Source: Hoeflea sp. IMCC20628 (GTDB lineage Bacteria > Pseudomonadota > Alphaproteobacteria > Rhizobiales > Rhizobiaceae). Taken from it: DNA of 64,000 nucleotides. Position 1 is the stretch's first letter; each line of letters starts with the position of its first letter. The stretch lies in contig NZ_CP011479.1 in assembly GCF_001011155.1 (NCBI RefSeq), forward strand, positions 638,501-702,500, written 5' to 3'. This document shows, one piece after another, positions 43,750 to 52,501 of the stretch. The notes beneath the pieces are model-generated. The model saw only the letters and a list, made by a program, of their open reading frames with translations, had not been told where the DNA came from and did no database searches. The translations under genes were made by a program, and so were the position numbers.

Positions 43750-44514
43750 ATGACCGACCGATCCAAACCGCATTCCAACGACCGCCGCCTGGCCGACATC
43801 GTCCGCGAAGTCAAAATCGCCGCTGCCGACCGCACCGATGTGGTGGTCGATATCCGTGACGCCGATCGCGCCCGGCTGGAGCTGCTGGCGCAAGAAGTTC
43901 AGCCGCTGCTTGATGACATTGATCCGGCCGATGACCGGTTTGATTTCGGCATCTCGCCCGGCCTGCAGCCGCGGCTGTGGATCGATTCGGTGGCGCATGT
44001 GCATATGGGCCACGACCGGCGGGTGTTCCGCTTTGTCCGCGACACGCGGCTCGGCCGGGTGATCCTCTCCGACACCAGCGACATGACGGCGACGGCGGAT
44101 TCTGTCGGGCGCTACATCGCCGAACGGGTGATCGAGCGTGAACGCATTCTCGCCGGTGATTTTGAAGCGATGAAGGCGTCAGCCTCGGCAAGCCACGGGA
44201 CATCCGCCTCGGCGGGCGATCATGATCAGCAGCCAACGGCAAAGGCCGATGCTGCCGACGACAAGGCGGCAGCCAGATCTGCAACGGCTCCGGACAAATG
44301 GACATCGCCGCGCGAGGACACCGCGACCGACACGTCAAGACCGATGGCGGCGTCGCTTGCCAGTGTGCCGGAGATTGCCAAAGAGCCCGCGTCCAAGCCC
44401 GGCCGCGGCGCCGGATTCGTGCTGGGAGCGTCTTGGTTCATTCTCGGCTGCGTTGCCGGCTCCGCGGCGCTTGTGATGGCGTTCTGGGACCGGATTTCGG
44501 CACTGATCAACTAA
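43750..44514 (+). CDS. Hypothetical protein with C-terminal membrane anchor
   Basis: 254 aa from ATG 43750. N-terminal part (about 1-140) is a conserved-looking acidic domain (LADIVREVKIAAADRTDVVVDIRDADRARLELL ... FDFGISPGLQPRLWID ... MGHDRRVFRFVRDTRLGRVIL), followed by a low-complexity Ala/Ser/Asp linker and one membrane helix near the end (GFVLGASWFILGCVAGSAALVMAFW), leaving a short tail. Tail-anchored with the domain in the cytoplasm. No family recognised with confidence. Confidence 0.75.
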   Translation: MTDRSKPHSNDRRLADIVREVKIAAADRTDVVVDIRDADRARLELLAQEVQPLLDDIDPADDRFDFGISPGLQPRLWIDSVAHVHMGHDRRVFRFVRDTRLGRVILSDTSDMTATADSVGRYIAERVIERERILAGDFEAMKASASASHGTSASAGDHDQQPTAKADAADDKAAARSATAPDKWTSPREDTATDTSRPMAASLASVPEIAKEPASKPGRGAGFVLGASWFILGCVAGSAALVMAFWDRISALIN

Positions 44515-45412
44515 GTTTTGCGCCGATCAGGCCCTGCTGGGTTTCCTCAAAACCGGATCCCTGATTCGCGATGCGCATGCGGCGATGGACAAGGCTCCAG
44601 TTGCCGGGTTCGCCATCGATCTCGAACAGGTTGAATCCTGCTGCCGGTTTTTTGCCGCCGGGGCCGTTGCTGGCCGAGGCGATGCCCACCACCGGAACCG
44701 GGCCGTCCAGGCCGTTCAAGTGATGCAGCGTGTCGAGATGGGTGTGCCCGTGCAGCACCAGTTCGGCGCCGTGCTTTTTCAGCATCTTGGAAAAACGGCC
44801 GATGCCGCGCAGCCGCTTGTGCCAGGGGGCAGCGCCACGCACCGGCGGATGATGAATCAGGATCACCCGGAACAACCCGTCCTTCTTGGCCTGGTCGAGC
44901 AATTTGCCGGTGGCGCGGGCCTGGCGGCGGGTCAGATCGCCGGTGGCGACGAAGGGCAGCGTGGCGTTGGCCGAGGACATGCCGATCAATGCTACCGGAC
45001 CGCGCTGGCGGTAGCTCGGGAACAGCTCGGCCCCGGGAAGATCGGCGTCGGAGACCAGCCAGGGCCGCCAGGCGGCCTTGATGCGGGACAGGGCGCCCGG
45101 GACATAGGCATCGTGATTGCCGGGCACCACGGTGGCCTTGTCGGGTTCGAACCCGGTCTCCAGCCACAGCCGAGCCGCCTCGATTTCGGTGTTGGTCGCC
45201 AGATTGACCAGATCGCCGGTGATGGCGACATGATCGGGGGCTGCCTCAAGCATTGCGGCCAGCACATTCTCCAGCGTATCGCCAAAAAGCTGCTTGCGGC
45301 GGTTGCGATGCCAGTTCACATAACCAGTGATGCGCTTGGAGGCGAGCTCCTTGAGCGACATTTTTGGCAAGGGACCAAGATGAATATCGGAAATATGGGC
45401 CAATCGAAACAT
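44507..45412 (-). CDS. Metallophosphoesterase
   Basis: 301 aa from ATG 45412; the open frame to 46024 is mostly antisense to the Nudix gene. All calcineurin-type motifs are present: HISDIHLG (D-x-H), TGDLVN, VVPGNHDAY, LIHHPPV and LHGHTHLD. Binuclear-metal phosphodiesterase or phosphatase; relatives include cyclic-nucleotide and UDP-diacylglucosamine hydrolases, but the substrate is not clear. Its start overlaps that of the divergent Nudix gene. Confidence 0.88.
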   Translation of the reverse strand: MFRLAHISDIHLGPLPKMSLKELASKRITGYVNWHRNRRKQLFGDTLENVLAAMLEAAPDHVAITGDLVNLATNTEIEAARLWLETGFEPDKATVVPGNHDAYVPGALSRIKAAWRPWLVSDADLPGAELFPSYRQRGPVALIGMSSANATLPFVATGDLTRRQARATGKLLDQAKKDGLFRVILIHHPPVRGAAPWHKRLRGIGRFSKMLKKHGAELVLHGHTHLDTLHHLNGLDGPVPVVGIASASNGPGGKKPAAGFNLFEIDGEPGNWSLVHRRMRIANQGSGFEETQQGLIGAKLS

Positions 45413-45958
45413 GGTGGCAGCAATAGCGATCCACAGCCCGGCCTGCAACCGGCAGGTTCGGTTGATGACGGCTTTGGTGGCCGCCCGCCGGAACTGCGAT
45501 CGGTTCGCGCGCGGCTGGTGACACGGCTGATCCATGTCTGGTTTGTGCTGACGCGGTCGATGACGCTGGGGGTCCGCGCCGCCTGCTATGACGCTCAAGG
45601 CCGGGTGTTTCTGGTGCGCCATTCCTATGTGCCGGGCTGGCACATGCCCGGCGGCGGCGTCGAACGCGGCGAAACCTTTGGCCAGGCGCTGATCAAGGAA
45701 TTGCGCGAAGAAGGCAATCTCGTGCTCGACGGTGAGGCTGAGCTGTTCGCAGTCTATTTCAACAGCCGCACCAGCCGCCGCGACCATGTCGGTTTTTACC
45801 GTTGCAGCGTGCGCCAGACCGCGCCGAAACTGGCCGACCGCGAGATTCTCGAGGCGGGATTTTTTGCGCTGGATGCGCTGCCTGAAGGCGTGACGGCTGC
45901 GACACGGCGGCGGCTGGCGGAGTTGGCGGGCGAGGTGCCGGTTAGTGAAGTATGGTAA
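45380..45958 (+). CDS. Nudix hydrolase
   Basis: 192 aa from ATG 45380 (AAGGGA before it; ATG 45395 is the alternative). The Nudix box is complete: GGVERGETFGQALIKELREEGNLVL (starting GGVERGE, ending REEGN). The ~60 residues before it include a hydrophobic RLIHVWFVLTRSMTLGVRA typical of a rhizobial subfamily. Substrate unknown. The start lies 33 bp inside the divergent metallophosphoesterase gene, an unusual head-to-head overlap; a later start is not available in frame. Confidence 0.82.
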   Translation: MNIGNMGQSKHGGSNSDPQPGLQPAGSVDDGFGGRPPELRSVRARLVTRLIHVWFVLTRSMTLGVRAACYDAQGRVFLVRHSYVPGWHMPGGGVERGETFGQALIKELREEGNLVLDGEAELFAVYFNSRTSRRDHVGFYRCSVRQTAPKLADREILEAGFFALDALPEGVTAATRRRLAELAGEVPVSEVW

Positions 45959-46029
45959 GGTTGGGGTGGCTTTGGACGGTGATTTTGATATGCTTGGCGT
46001 AGGCTTTATTCGTACCGGCCTCAAGCATG

Positions 46030-47022
46030 TTAATCATTATCAATTTCCATCTCGATTTGGCTCCCCACCTTTGGGAAGGCCACATCGATATTCCTCTTAA
46101 ATGCCTTCCAGTCTTTTGATATCTTCATTACCGGGAGAATCTGGAGAATGTGATCTCGGAGATCTGGCTGACCCACATCATGGGAAAGAAACTGGTGATG
46201 CTTAAATTTTCTTCGTTTTGATTCTTCTTGCGTTGGATTGAGTTCTTGAAGCTTCGGCAATACGCCCTCCGGCAATCGATCATAAACAATGTCATTTGTG
46301 ATGTGGCCAAGGAGGGGTGTCTTGGCTTTGCCGACCGGCCATTTCCAGCCCTTTAGCCGGTAAATCTGTTTGTAAAATTCGTCTGGGAAGCGTTTTGCCC
46401 AGGCAAGCCTCTCTTCGACAAGATAGACAGATAAGAGGCGGTGTAACTCGTCGCGGTCACGTTCTGTCTGAAACCCTGTCGCCTCGTCAACTAGTGCAAC
46501 GATACCGACTTTTGCGAGTGCCCGGACCAGCATCTCACTGCTTTCGGCGATAGTGGCCTGTTGGAGGGTAAGAAGCCCCAAATTCCGAGCCTCTAGGAAA
46601 AGGTCACAGACCTTCGGGAGGAGTTCTGCTTTGAAACCAAGCGCCTTACCTCCTGTTGTGGTTATAAAAGCTATCGGAACCGTCGAGTCTATTATTTCTT
46701 GTGTAATAAGTGGTTTAAGGCTTTTTGTAGCTAAAAATGGGGGCAAGCCGTCGGTTACCTGTTGCGACCTTCCTTTTGGCTTTGTTGATCTCCCAAGGGC
46801 GCCGAGGAACCCGGCTTGTGTAAGAAGCCGTGTGCCATCTGACAATACAGCGCAAGGGATCTCAGCGTCTCCTATTTTTAGCGTTCCCATGTGAGTCGCT
46901 TTGGGCAAATTGGCTGCTTCGGCCCACCTCGCCTTAGCGGCCTGGCTCGCGATATCACTGCGTTCTTCGGAGGTCAGTTTTTCTGCGCGGGCCTTGCCGC
47001 CCTTGCTTTGAGGTGTGCTCAT
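46030..47022 (-). CDS. P63C domain protein
   Basis: 330 aa from ATG 47022 (GGAG 8 nt upstream). The N-terminus STPQSKGGKARAEKLTSEERSDIASQAAKARW is a short basic helix pair seen in plasmid- and phage-type proteins. The C-terminal half contains the P63C domain (FYKQIYRLKGWKWPVGKAKTPLLGHITNDIVYDRLPEGVLPKLQELNP). Function unknown; P63C proteins occur on phages and genomic islands. AT-rich compared with the neighbourhood. An IS630 element ends only about 23 bp before its start codon, so its native promoter is probably displaced. Confidence 0.8.
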   Translation of the reverse strand: MSTPQSKGGKARAEKLTSEERSDIASQAAKARWAEAANLPKATHMGTLKIGDAEIPCAVLSDGTRLLTQAGFLGALGRSTKPKGRSQQVTDGLPPFLATKSLKPLITQEIIDSTVPIAFITTTGGKALGFKAELLPKVCDLFLEARNLGLLTLQQATIAESSEMLVRALAKVGIVALVDEATGFQTERDRDELHRLLSVYLVEERLAWAKRFPDEFYKQIYRLKGWKWPVGKAKTPLLGHITNDIVYDRLPEGVLPKLQELNPTQEESKRRKFKHHQFLSHDVGQPDLRDHILQILPVMKISKDWKAFKRNIDVAFPKVGSQIEMEIDND

Positions 47023-47044
47023 GCGAATCGCTCCATGCTTGCTA

Positions 47045-48095
47045 GAGCATCGTACGTTTAATCCGGCGCATAGCCTGCTGCCTTGAAATAGTTCCAGCAT
47101 TCGGTTCTTTCGAAGAGATGGCAGATAGAGCCAAGTGCGTCTGAAAGCGCGTCGAATGTTCTGGCGGCCGCGGCTCTCAGATGTGCCTTGATCTTCGAGA
47201 AAGCCATTTCGATGGGATTGAGATCTGGGCTGTAGGACGGAAGGAACAGGAACCAGGCTTTGCTTTCCTTCAAGATCTCGGCGGCTTTTTCGCTTTTGTG
47301 AACGGCGAGGTTATCCAGGATGACGACGTCGCCGGGCGATAGGGTCGGGGCGAGTTGTGTCTCGACGTAGGTGTCGAAGGATATGCGGTTCATGGCGTGG
47401 TGAATGATCCACGGAGCGGTCAGGCCATGGCAGCGCAGGGCGGCGATGAAGGTCTGCGTGCCCCAATGACCGAATGGTGCATCCATATGCAGCCGCTCAC
47501 CGCGCGGGCAGCGCCCGCGAAGACGCACCATTTTCGTATTCACCGATGTTTCATCAATGAAGACAAGACGATGCGGTTCGAGCCGCATCCTCGGCTGTCG
47601 CTTGGCGATCCAGACATCACGAGAAAGCCGCACTGGCGCGCGGGCGCGTTCGGATGCCATCAGCGCTTTTTTTATATGTGAACCCTTCCGCCACCAGAAT
47701 GCGCGACAGGGACGATGGCGGAACGCGAACGCAATGCGTCTCGTCAAGCTTGTCGACCAATTCCGGCATCGTGATATCGGGCTTTTTCTCGACTTCGGCA
47801 ATCAGGAAGGAGCGGTAAGCCGCAAGCTTGCCGCCGCCCGGCGGGCGGCCTTGGCGCGGTGGCGACACAGACCCGGTCTTGCGGCGATGCTGCATGACAC
47901 GGATCGCCGTGCTGTCGCCGATGGCGAAACGACGTGCTGCTGCCCGGCAGGAATGCCCGGCCTCAACCATAGCAATGACCCGTGCTCGGATATCTACGGA
48001 ATGCGGTTTGCCCATGAGACACCTCCATTCCCGAAACAACCATGAAACCGAACGAAATGGAATCCCACCTGATTCACGTTTCGTGACCGATGCTG
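47045..48095 (-). mobile_element. IS630-family insertion sequence
   Basis: About 1.05 kb. The ends share AGCATCG (left GAGCATCG after TA at 47043-47044; right CGATGCT before TA at 48096-48097), consistent with insertion at a TA dinucleotide, the IS630 target. The repeats are short and imperfect, so the borders are approximate. Confidence 0.7.
47058..48015 (-). CDS. IS630-family transposase, made by frameshifting
   Basis: Two overlapping frames. The first (ATG 48015 to 47617) encodes the helix-turn-helix part ([33 protein letters not shown]). The second (ends 47058) carries the DDE core: [27 protein letters not shown] and [23 protein letters not shown]. The frames overlap at a run of seven A on the coding strand (complement of 47667-47673), where a ribosomal shift would join them; the homologous protein runs through ...[23 protein letters not shown]. 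Probably active. Confidence 0.85.
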
Positions 48096-48373
48096 TAGGT
48101 TAGCGATACCGTGCTTGCTGAAATATTGCAAGCATACATTTGGAACAAAAGTGAACGTGCTTGCTATTTGGCCGTCTGTTCGCCGAACCTTCTGTGCAAT
48201 TTTTCCGCCATTCTGGCGCCATATTCTTGGCGCGCTTCCGGCCATCCACTTTACCAAGAGCCCTCGCATTTGGGTCTTAACCATCTTCGGGCACGTCGTT
48301 TTCAACCTCGCCTGAAGCGATCTGCACTTTGTGAACAGCGCGGCTGTTGGCGTCGGCGGGGCGCGTCTGTCCT

Positions 48374-48586
48374 TTACATTCGGTTGGCCTCTTGATCCTC
48401 AATATCGGGTGCGGGCTTGCCCTCTGCCTTGAGCTTAGCAGCAAGTTTGCGGAATAGCTGTGGATGGTAATTCACACGGCCTGGCTCATTGCTTACGGTG
48501 TCTCTGAAATCACCGAATAGCAGGTGGATTCTCCGACTGTTGGCGCTGTAATAGACGGAGACATTCATTGCGATCTGCTTTCCCAT
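48374..48586 (-). CDS. Small hypothetical protein
   Basis: 70 aa from ATG 48586, preceded by a perfect AGGAGG 4 nt away, which is the best argument that it is real. Sequence MGKQIAMNVSVYYSANSRRIHLLFGDFRD..., ending KAEGKPAPDIEDQEANRM. Cytoplasmic, no recognised domain. Lies in the accessory stretch between the IS630 element and the ABC exporter. Confidence 0.6.
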   Translation of the reverse strand: MGKQIAMNVSVYYSANSRRIHLLFGDFRDTVSNEPGRVNYHPQLFRKLAAKLKAEGKPAPDIEDQEANRM

Positions 48587-48594
48587 GTAACCTC

Positions 48595-48828
48595 CTATGC
48601 TTTGCAGTAAGCACATATAGGAATTGGCGCCGGGATTTGATACGGCGTAGACCGCCCATTTTCAATTGAGACACTGCTGACACTATTTGGCCGCAGCATA
48701 GGTAATGTGATCACCGATCCCGGCCCTGTGGCGCTTGCGCCCTTGAAAGCCGTCAATTCCGGCTTAAATTCCAGCAACTGCATCCTTGCATTATCGGTCC
48801 GCGTTTGTTGCATTGATTGTGTCTGCAA
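48595..48828 (-). CDS. Possible small protein upstream of the 70-aa gene
   Basis: Up to 77 aa from a TTG at 48828, with ATGs at 48813 and 48783 as alternatives; none has a convincing ribosome site. It stops 9 bp before the next small gene and would contain that gene's AGGAGG in its tail. The sequence ends PAPIPICAYCKA. May be only a transcribed leader. Confidence 0.25.
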   Translation of the reverse strand: MQTQSMQQTRTDNARMQLLEFKPELTAFKGASATGPGSVITLPMLRPNSVSSVSIENGRSTPYQIPAPIPICAYCKA

Positions 48829-48858
48829 CCGAGCGCCCCGCTTTATGAAAAGTAGACC

Positions 48859-49785
48859 ATGTCTCCAATCCTTTCGATCCAGAATCTTTCAAAACAATAT
48901 GACAGCGGCTTTCAGGCGCTGAAGAATGTCAATCTCGATATCGAGGAGGGCGAAATTCTGGCGCTGCTGGGGCCCAATGGCGCTGGCAAGACGACGCTGA
49001 TCTCGATCATCTGCGGGTTGGTCAAGGCCACTTCGGGTACGGCCAAGGTCGGCGGCTTTGATGTTGTCGATGATTATCGGCAGGCGCGGTCGCTGATCGG
49101 GCTGGTGCCGCAGGAAATTGCACTTGAGCCGTTTCAGACCGTCAGCGACGCTCTGCGCTTCACCCGAGGCCTCTTCGGCAAGCGCAAGGATCCCGCACTG
49201 ATCAAGAGCATTTTGGAAAAGCTGTCGCTTGGGGACAAGGCCGACACCAAGACCATGGAACTGTCGGGCGGCATGAAACGCCGGGTGCTGATTGCCAAGG
49301 CGCTGTGCCACGAGCCGCGGGTGCTGTTTCTCGACGAGCCGACGGCGGGCGTCGATGTCGAACTGCGCAAGGAAATGTGGGAGGTGGTGCGCCAGCTCAA
49401 GGATGACGGCGTCACCATCATCCTGACCACCCATTATATCGAAGAGGCGGAAGCGATTGCCGACCGGGTCGGGGTCATCAACAAGGGCGAATTGTTGCTG
49501 GTGGAGAAAAAAGCCACGCTGATGCAGCGGATGGGCAAGCGGCAGATGCGGGTCGAGCTGATGGCTCCGCTCGATGCCATTCCCGAGGCCTTGGGCAAAT
49601 ATAATCTCGATTACAGCGCCGAGGACCAGACGCTGACCTATTCCTATGAAGCCAATGGCGAGCGCACCGGCATTGCCTCGCTGTTTGCCGATCTGAGCAA
49701 GGCCGACCTGATCCTGCGCGATGTGGAAACCAGGCAAAGCTCGCTCGAAGACATCTTTGTCGGACTGGTGGAGGACAAGTCATGA
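48859..49785 (+). CDS. ABC-2 type exporter, ATP-binding subunit
   Basis: 308 aa. Walker [11 protein letters not shown]-loop region [11 protein letters not shown], signature ELSGGMKRR, Walker [13 protein letters not shown] and switch His (TTHYIEE). C-terminal ~80 residues are the extension seen in NodI/YadG-type subunits. Stop overlaps the start of the permease gene (ATGA), so the two form one exporter. Substrate unknown. Confidence 0.95.
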   Translation: MSPILSIQNLSKQYDSGFQALKNVNLDIEEGEILALLGPNGAGKTTLISIICGLVKATSGTAKVGGFDVVDDYRQARSLIGLVPQEIALEPFQTVSDALRFTRGLFGKRKDPALIKSILEKLSLGDKADTKTMELSGGMKRRVLIAKALCHEPRVLFLDEPTAGVDVELRKEMWEVVRQLKDDGVTIILTTHYIEEAEAIADRVGVINKGELLLVEKKATLMQRMGKRQMRVELMAPLDAIPEALGKYNLDYSAEDQTLTYSYEANGERTGIASLFADLSKADLILRDVETRQSSLEDIFVGLVEDKS

Positions 49786-50543
49786 ATTTCCAGGCAGTCA
49801 AATCCATCTATTCGTTCGAAATGGCGCGGTTCTTCCGCACCCTGTCGCAGAGCCTGATCTCGCCGGTGCTGTCGACATCGCTGTATTTCATCGTCTTTGG
49901 CGCCGCCATCGGGTCACGGATCCAGGAGGTCGACGGTGTCAGCTATGGCGCCTTCATCATCCCCGGACTGATCATGCTGTCCTTGCTGACCCAGAGCATT
50001 TCCAACGCGTCTTTCGGAATCTATTTCCCGAAATTTTTGGGCTCGATCTATGAGCTGCACACAGCACCGGTGTCATTCATGGAGATCGTGCTTGGCTATG
50101 TCGGGGCGGCGGCGACCAAATCGGCGCTGATCGGGCTGGTGATCCTGGCAACGGCAACGTTCTTCGTGGATTTCGAGATCATGCATCCGCTGGCGATGCT
50201 GGCGTTCATGGTGCTGACCTGCGTCTCGTTCAGCCTGTTCGGCTTCATCATCGGCATCTGGTCGAAGAATTTCGAACAGCTGCAGATGGTGCCGCTCTTG
50301 GTGATCACGCCGCTGGTGTTTCTGGGGGGCAGTTTCTATTCGATCTCGATGCTGCCGCCGATCTGGCAGACCGTGACGCTGTTCAATCCGGTGGTCTATC
50401 TGATCTCCGGCTTCCGCTGGGCCTTCTTCGGCACATCCGACATCAATCTCGGCCTCAGCCTGGGGATGATCGCGCTGTTCATGTTCGCCTGTCTCGGCAT
50501 CATCTGGTGGACCTTCAAGACAGGCTACAAGATCAAGACCTGA
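49782..50543 (+). CDS. ABC-2 type exporter, permease subunit
   Basis: 253 aa with six membrane segments and the ABC-2 signature region ([42 protein letters not shown] ... [23 protein letters not shown] ... [16 protein letters not shown]). Same family as YadH and NodJ, which export saccharides or lipid-linked compounds. Follows the ATPase gene with a 4-bp overlap. Confidence 0.93.
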   Translation: MNFQAVKSIYSFEMARFFRTLSQSLISPVLSTSLYFIVFGAAIGSRIQEVDGVSYGAFIIPGLIMLSLLTQSISNASFGIYFPKFLGSIYELHTAPVSFMEIVLGYVGAAATKSALIGLVILATATFFVDFEIMHPLAMLAFMVLTCVSFSLFGFIIGIWSKNFEQLQMVPLLVITPLVFLGGSFYSISMLPPIWQTVTLFNPVVYLISGFRWAFFGTSDINLGLSLGMIALFMFACLGIIWWTFKTGYKIKT

Positions 50544-50562
50544 TCCCGCGACGGGTTCAAGC

Positions 50563-50594
50563 AAAAGGCGCGTCCGGGACAGGGCGCGCCTTTT
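50563..50594. terminator. Bidirectional intrinsic terminator
   Basis: AAAAGGCGCG (50563-50572) / CGCGCCTTTT (50585-50594), a perfect 10-bp stem with A and T runs on either side, between the convergent permease and glutathionyl-hydroquinone reductase genes. Confidence 0.88.
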
Positions 50595-50625
50595 GGCATT
50601 TTCAGGGCGTGATCGTCAGCCGGTT

Positions 50626-51615
50626 TCAGGCTGCCTCGCGAATATGGTCGCGGCCATGCGGGGCCTCGAGATCAAGCTCGGGGCCGACCGGGACAATGCC
50701 GGTCGGATTGATGGTTTCATGGCTGCCGTAGTAATGGTTCTTGATGTGATCCATGTTCACCGTCTCGGCAATGCCCGGGATCTGGTAGAGCTCACGCAGG
50801 TAGCCTGACAGGGCCGGGTAGTCGACGATGCGGCGGATGTTGCATTTGAAGTGGCCGACATAGACCGGATCAAACCGCACCAGCGTGGTGAACAGCCGGC
50901 AGTCGGCCTCGGTCAGCGTGTCGCCGGTCAGGTAGCGATTGCCGGTCAGGCGCATTTCGAGCATGTCGAGCGCGTCAAACAGGGCGTGGACGTTTTCCTC
51001 ATAGGCCTCTTGCGTGGTTGCAAAGCCTGATTTGTAAACGCCGTTGTTGACGTTGGTGTAGACGATCTCGTTGATCTCATCGATCTCTGTGCGCAGCGCT
51101 GCCGGATAGTAGTCCGGGGCAGGCTTGGCGATGGCGTCAAAGGCCGAATTGAACATCCGGATGATTTCCGAGGATTCATTGGAGACCACGGTTCCGGTCT
51201 GCTTGTCCCACAGCACCGGCACGGTGACCCGGCCGGAATAGTCGGACTTGGCTGCGACATAGACCTGCCAGAGGAAATCCTTGCCGCCCAGATGATCGGC
51301 GGTGCCGCCATCGCGATCGTGGAACTCCCAGCCGTTCTTGCCCATATAGGGATCGACAATGGAGACCGAAATCGCCTCTTCCAGGGCCTTGAGCTTGCGA
51401 AAGATCAGCGTCCGGTGTGCCCATGGACAGGCGAGAGAGACATAGAGATGGTAGCGTCCGGCTTCGGCCGCAAAGCCGCCCTTGCCCGACGATCCGGCGC
51501 TGCCGTCGGCGGTCACCCAGTTGCGAAACGCCGCTTCCGAGCGCTTGAATTGGCCACCTGTGGATTTCGTATCGTACCAGACGTCTTTCCAGACGCCGTC
51601 AACCAGCATTCCCAT
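50626..51615 (-). CDS. Glutathionyl-hydroquinone reductase
   Basis: 329 aa from ATG 51615, which has AAGGAGA 7 nt upstream (other ATGs at 51621 and 51609 are worse placed). Xi-class glutathione transferase with catalytic Cys in SLACPWAHR and the family segments VDPYMGKNGWEF, LWDKQTGTVVSNESSEIIRMFN and GDTLTEADCRLFTTLVRFDPVY. It removes glutathione from glutathionyl-hydroquinones, helping recycle quinones from aromatic compounds. Same family as YqjG and PcpF. Confidence 0.94.
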   Translation of the reverse strand: MGMLVDGVWKDVWYDTKSTGGQFKRSEAAFRNWVTADGSAGSSGKGGFAAEAGRYHLYVSLACPWAHRTLIFRKLKALEEAISVSIVDPYMGKNGWEFHDRDGGTADHLGGKDFLWQVYVAAKSDYSGRVTVPVLWDKQTGTVVSNESSEIIRMFNSAFDAIAKPAPDYYPAALRTEIDEINEIVYTNVNNGVYKSGFATTQEAYEENVHALFDALDMLEMRLTGNRYLTGDTLTEADCRLFTTLVRFDPVYVGHFKCNIRRIVDYPALSGYLRELYQIPGIAETVNMDHIKNHYYGSHETINPTGIVPVGPELDLEAPHGRDHIREAA

Positions 51616-51845
51616 GATCATTCTCCTTTGACCCAAGACATAAGCCTGAAACTGAAAAAAGCGAAGGTTTTGGGGGTGAACGGTGCGTTTTGCATTGGAC
51701 GACAGCCACGGGCTTTGCTATTGGCGAAAGACAAGAAGGAAACACCGGATGCCCGCCACGGCCTTGCGACGACGCTGAACAGACTGCCAACGTGCTTTTT
51801 TGCGCGTGCCGTGTCACGTCTCGTTGCTCAATCCGGAAACACTCC

Positions 51846-52373
51846 ATGCCCTGCCAGGATATTGTCTTTCTCACCGAAGACGCGTCTCATGACGCGGCCA
51901 TCAATCTGATCAATGAAGAAGCCTTCGGGCCCGGCCGTTTCGTCCGGTCGTCGGAGCGCGTGCGTGAACAGGGGCCGCATGACCGCAGCCTGTCCTTCAT
52001 TGCCGCAGACCGGGGCGAGACCATTGCCTCGGTGCGGCTGACACCGGTTTTCGCGGGGAATGTTGCCGGACATTTGCTGGGTCCACTGGCGGTGCGGCCT
52101 TCGCACAAGAATCGCGGCATTGGCCGCGAACTGGTGCGCATCGCACTGGCCGCGGCGCAAACTGGCGGAAGTCAGGCGGTGCTGCTTGTTGGTGATCCGC
52201 CCTATTATGCACCGCTGGGATTTGCCCGGACAAAGCCGGGCGCGCTCACAATGCCCGGCCCGTTCGATCCGCACCGGCTGCTGGCAGCTTGTTTTGGTGA
52301 TGCCGATGCGATGTCGCTTGAAGGCGAAATCCATCATCGCGACCGGGGGCAAGCTGCCCTCGGCGTTGGGTGA
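51846..52373 (+). CDS. GNAT N-acetyltransferase
   Basis: 175 aa from ATG 51846; the upstream open frame is not supported. Acetyl-CoA loop in LGPLAVRPSHKNRGIGRELVRIALAAAQ and the typical VLLVGDPPYYAPLGFA found in the YhbS-like subfamily. The acceptor is unknown. Not clearly linked to neighbours. Confidence 0.85.
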   Translation: MPCQDIVFLTEDASHDAAINLINEEAFGPGRFVRSSERVREQGPHDRSLSFIAADRGETIASVRLTPVFAGNVAGHLLGPLAVRPSHKNRGIGRELVRIALAAAQTGGSQAVLLVGDPPYYAPLGFARTKPGALTMPGPFDPHRLLAACFGDADAMSLEGEIHHRDRGQAALGVG

Positions 52374-52501
52374 AGGCGGTTCAAACCGGGCAATTGGGGA
52401 TGTCCCAAAACCGACGCCGGACTGCGTTTCTGATGGTTTTCGGCTGCCCTGCAGCCGGTATTTGGTTGCACTGCAGCACAATCGGCACTACATAGAGCCA
52501 T

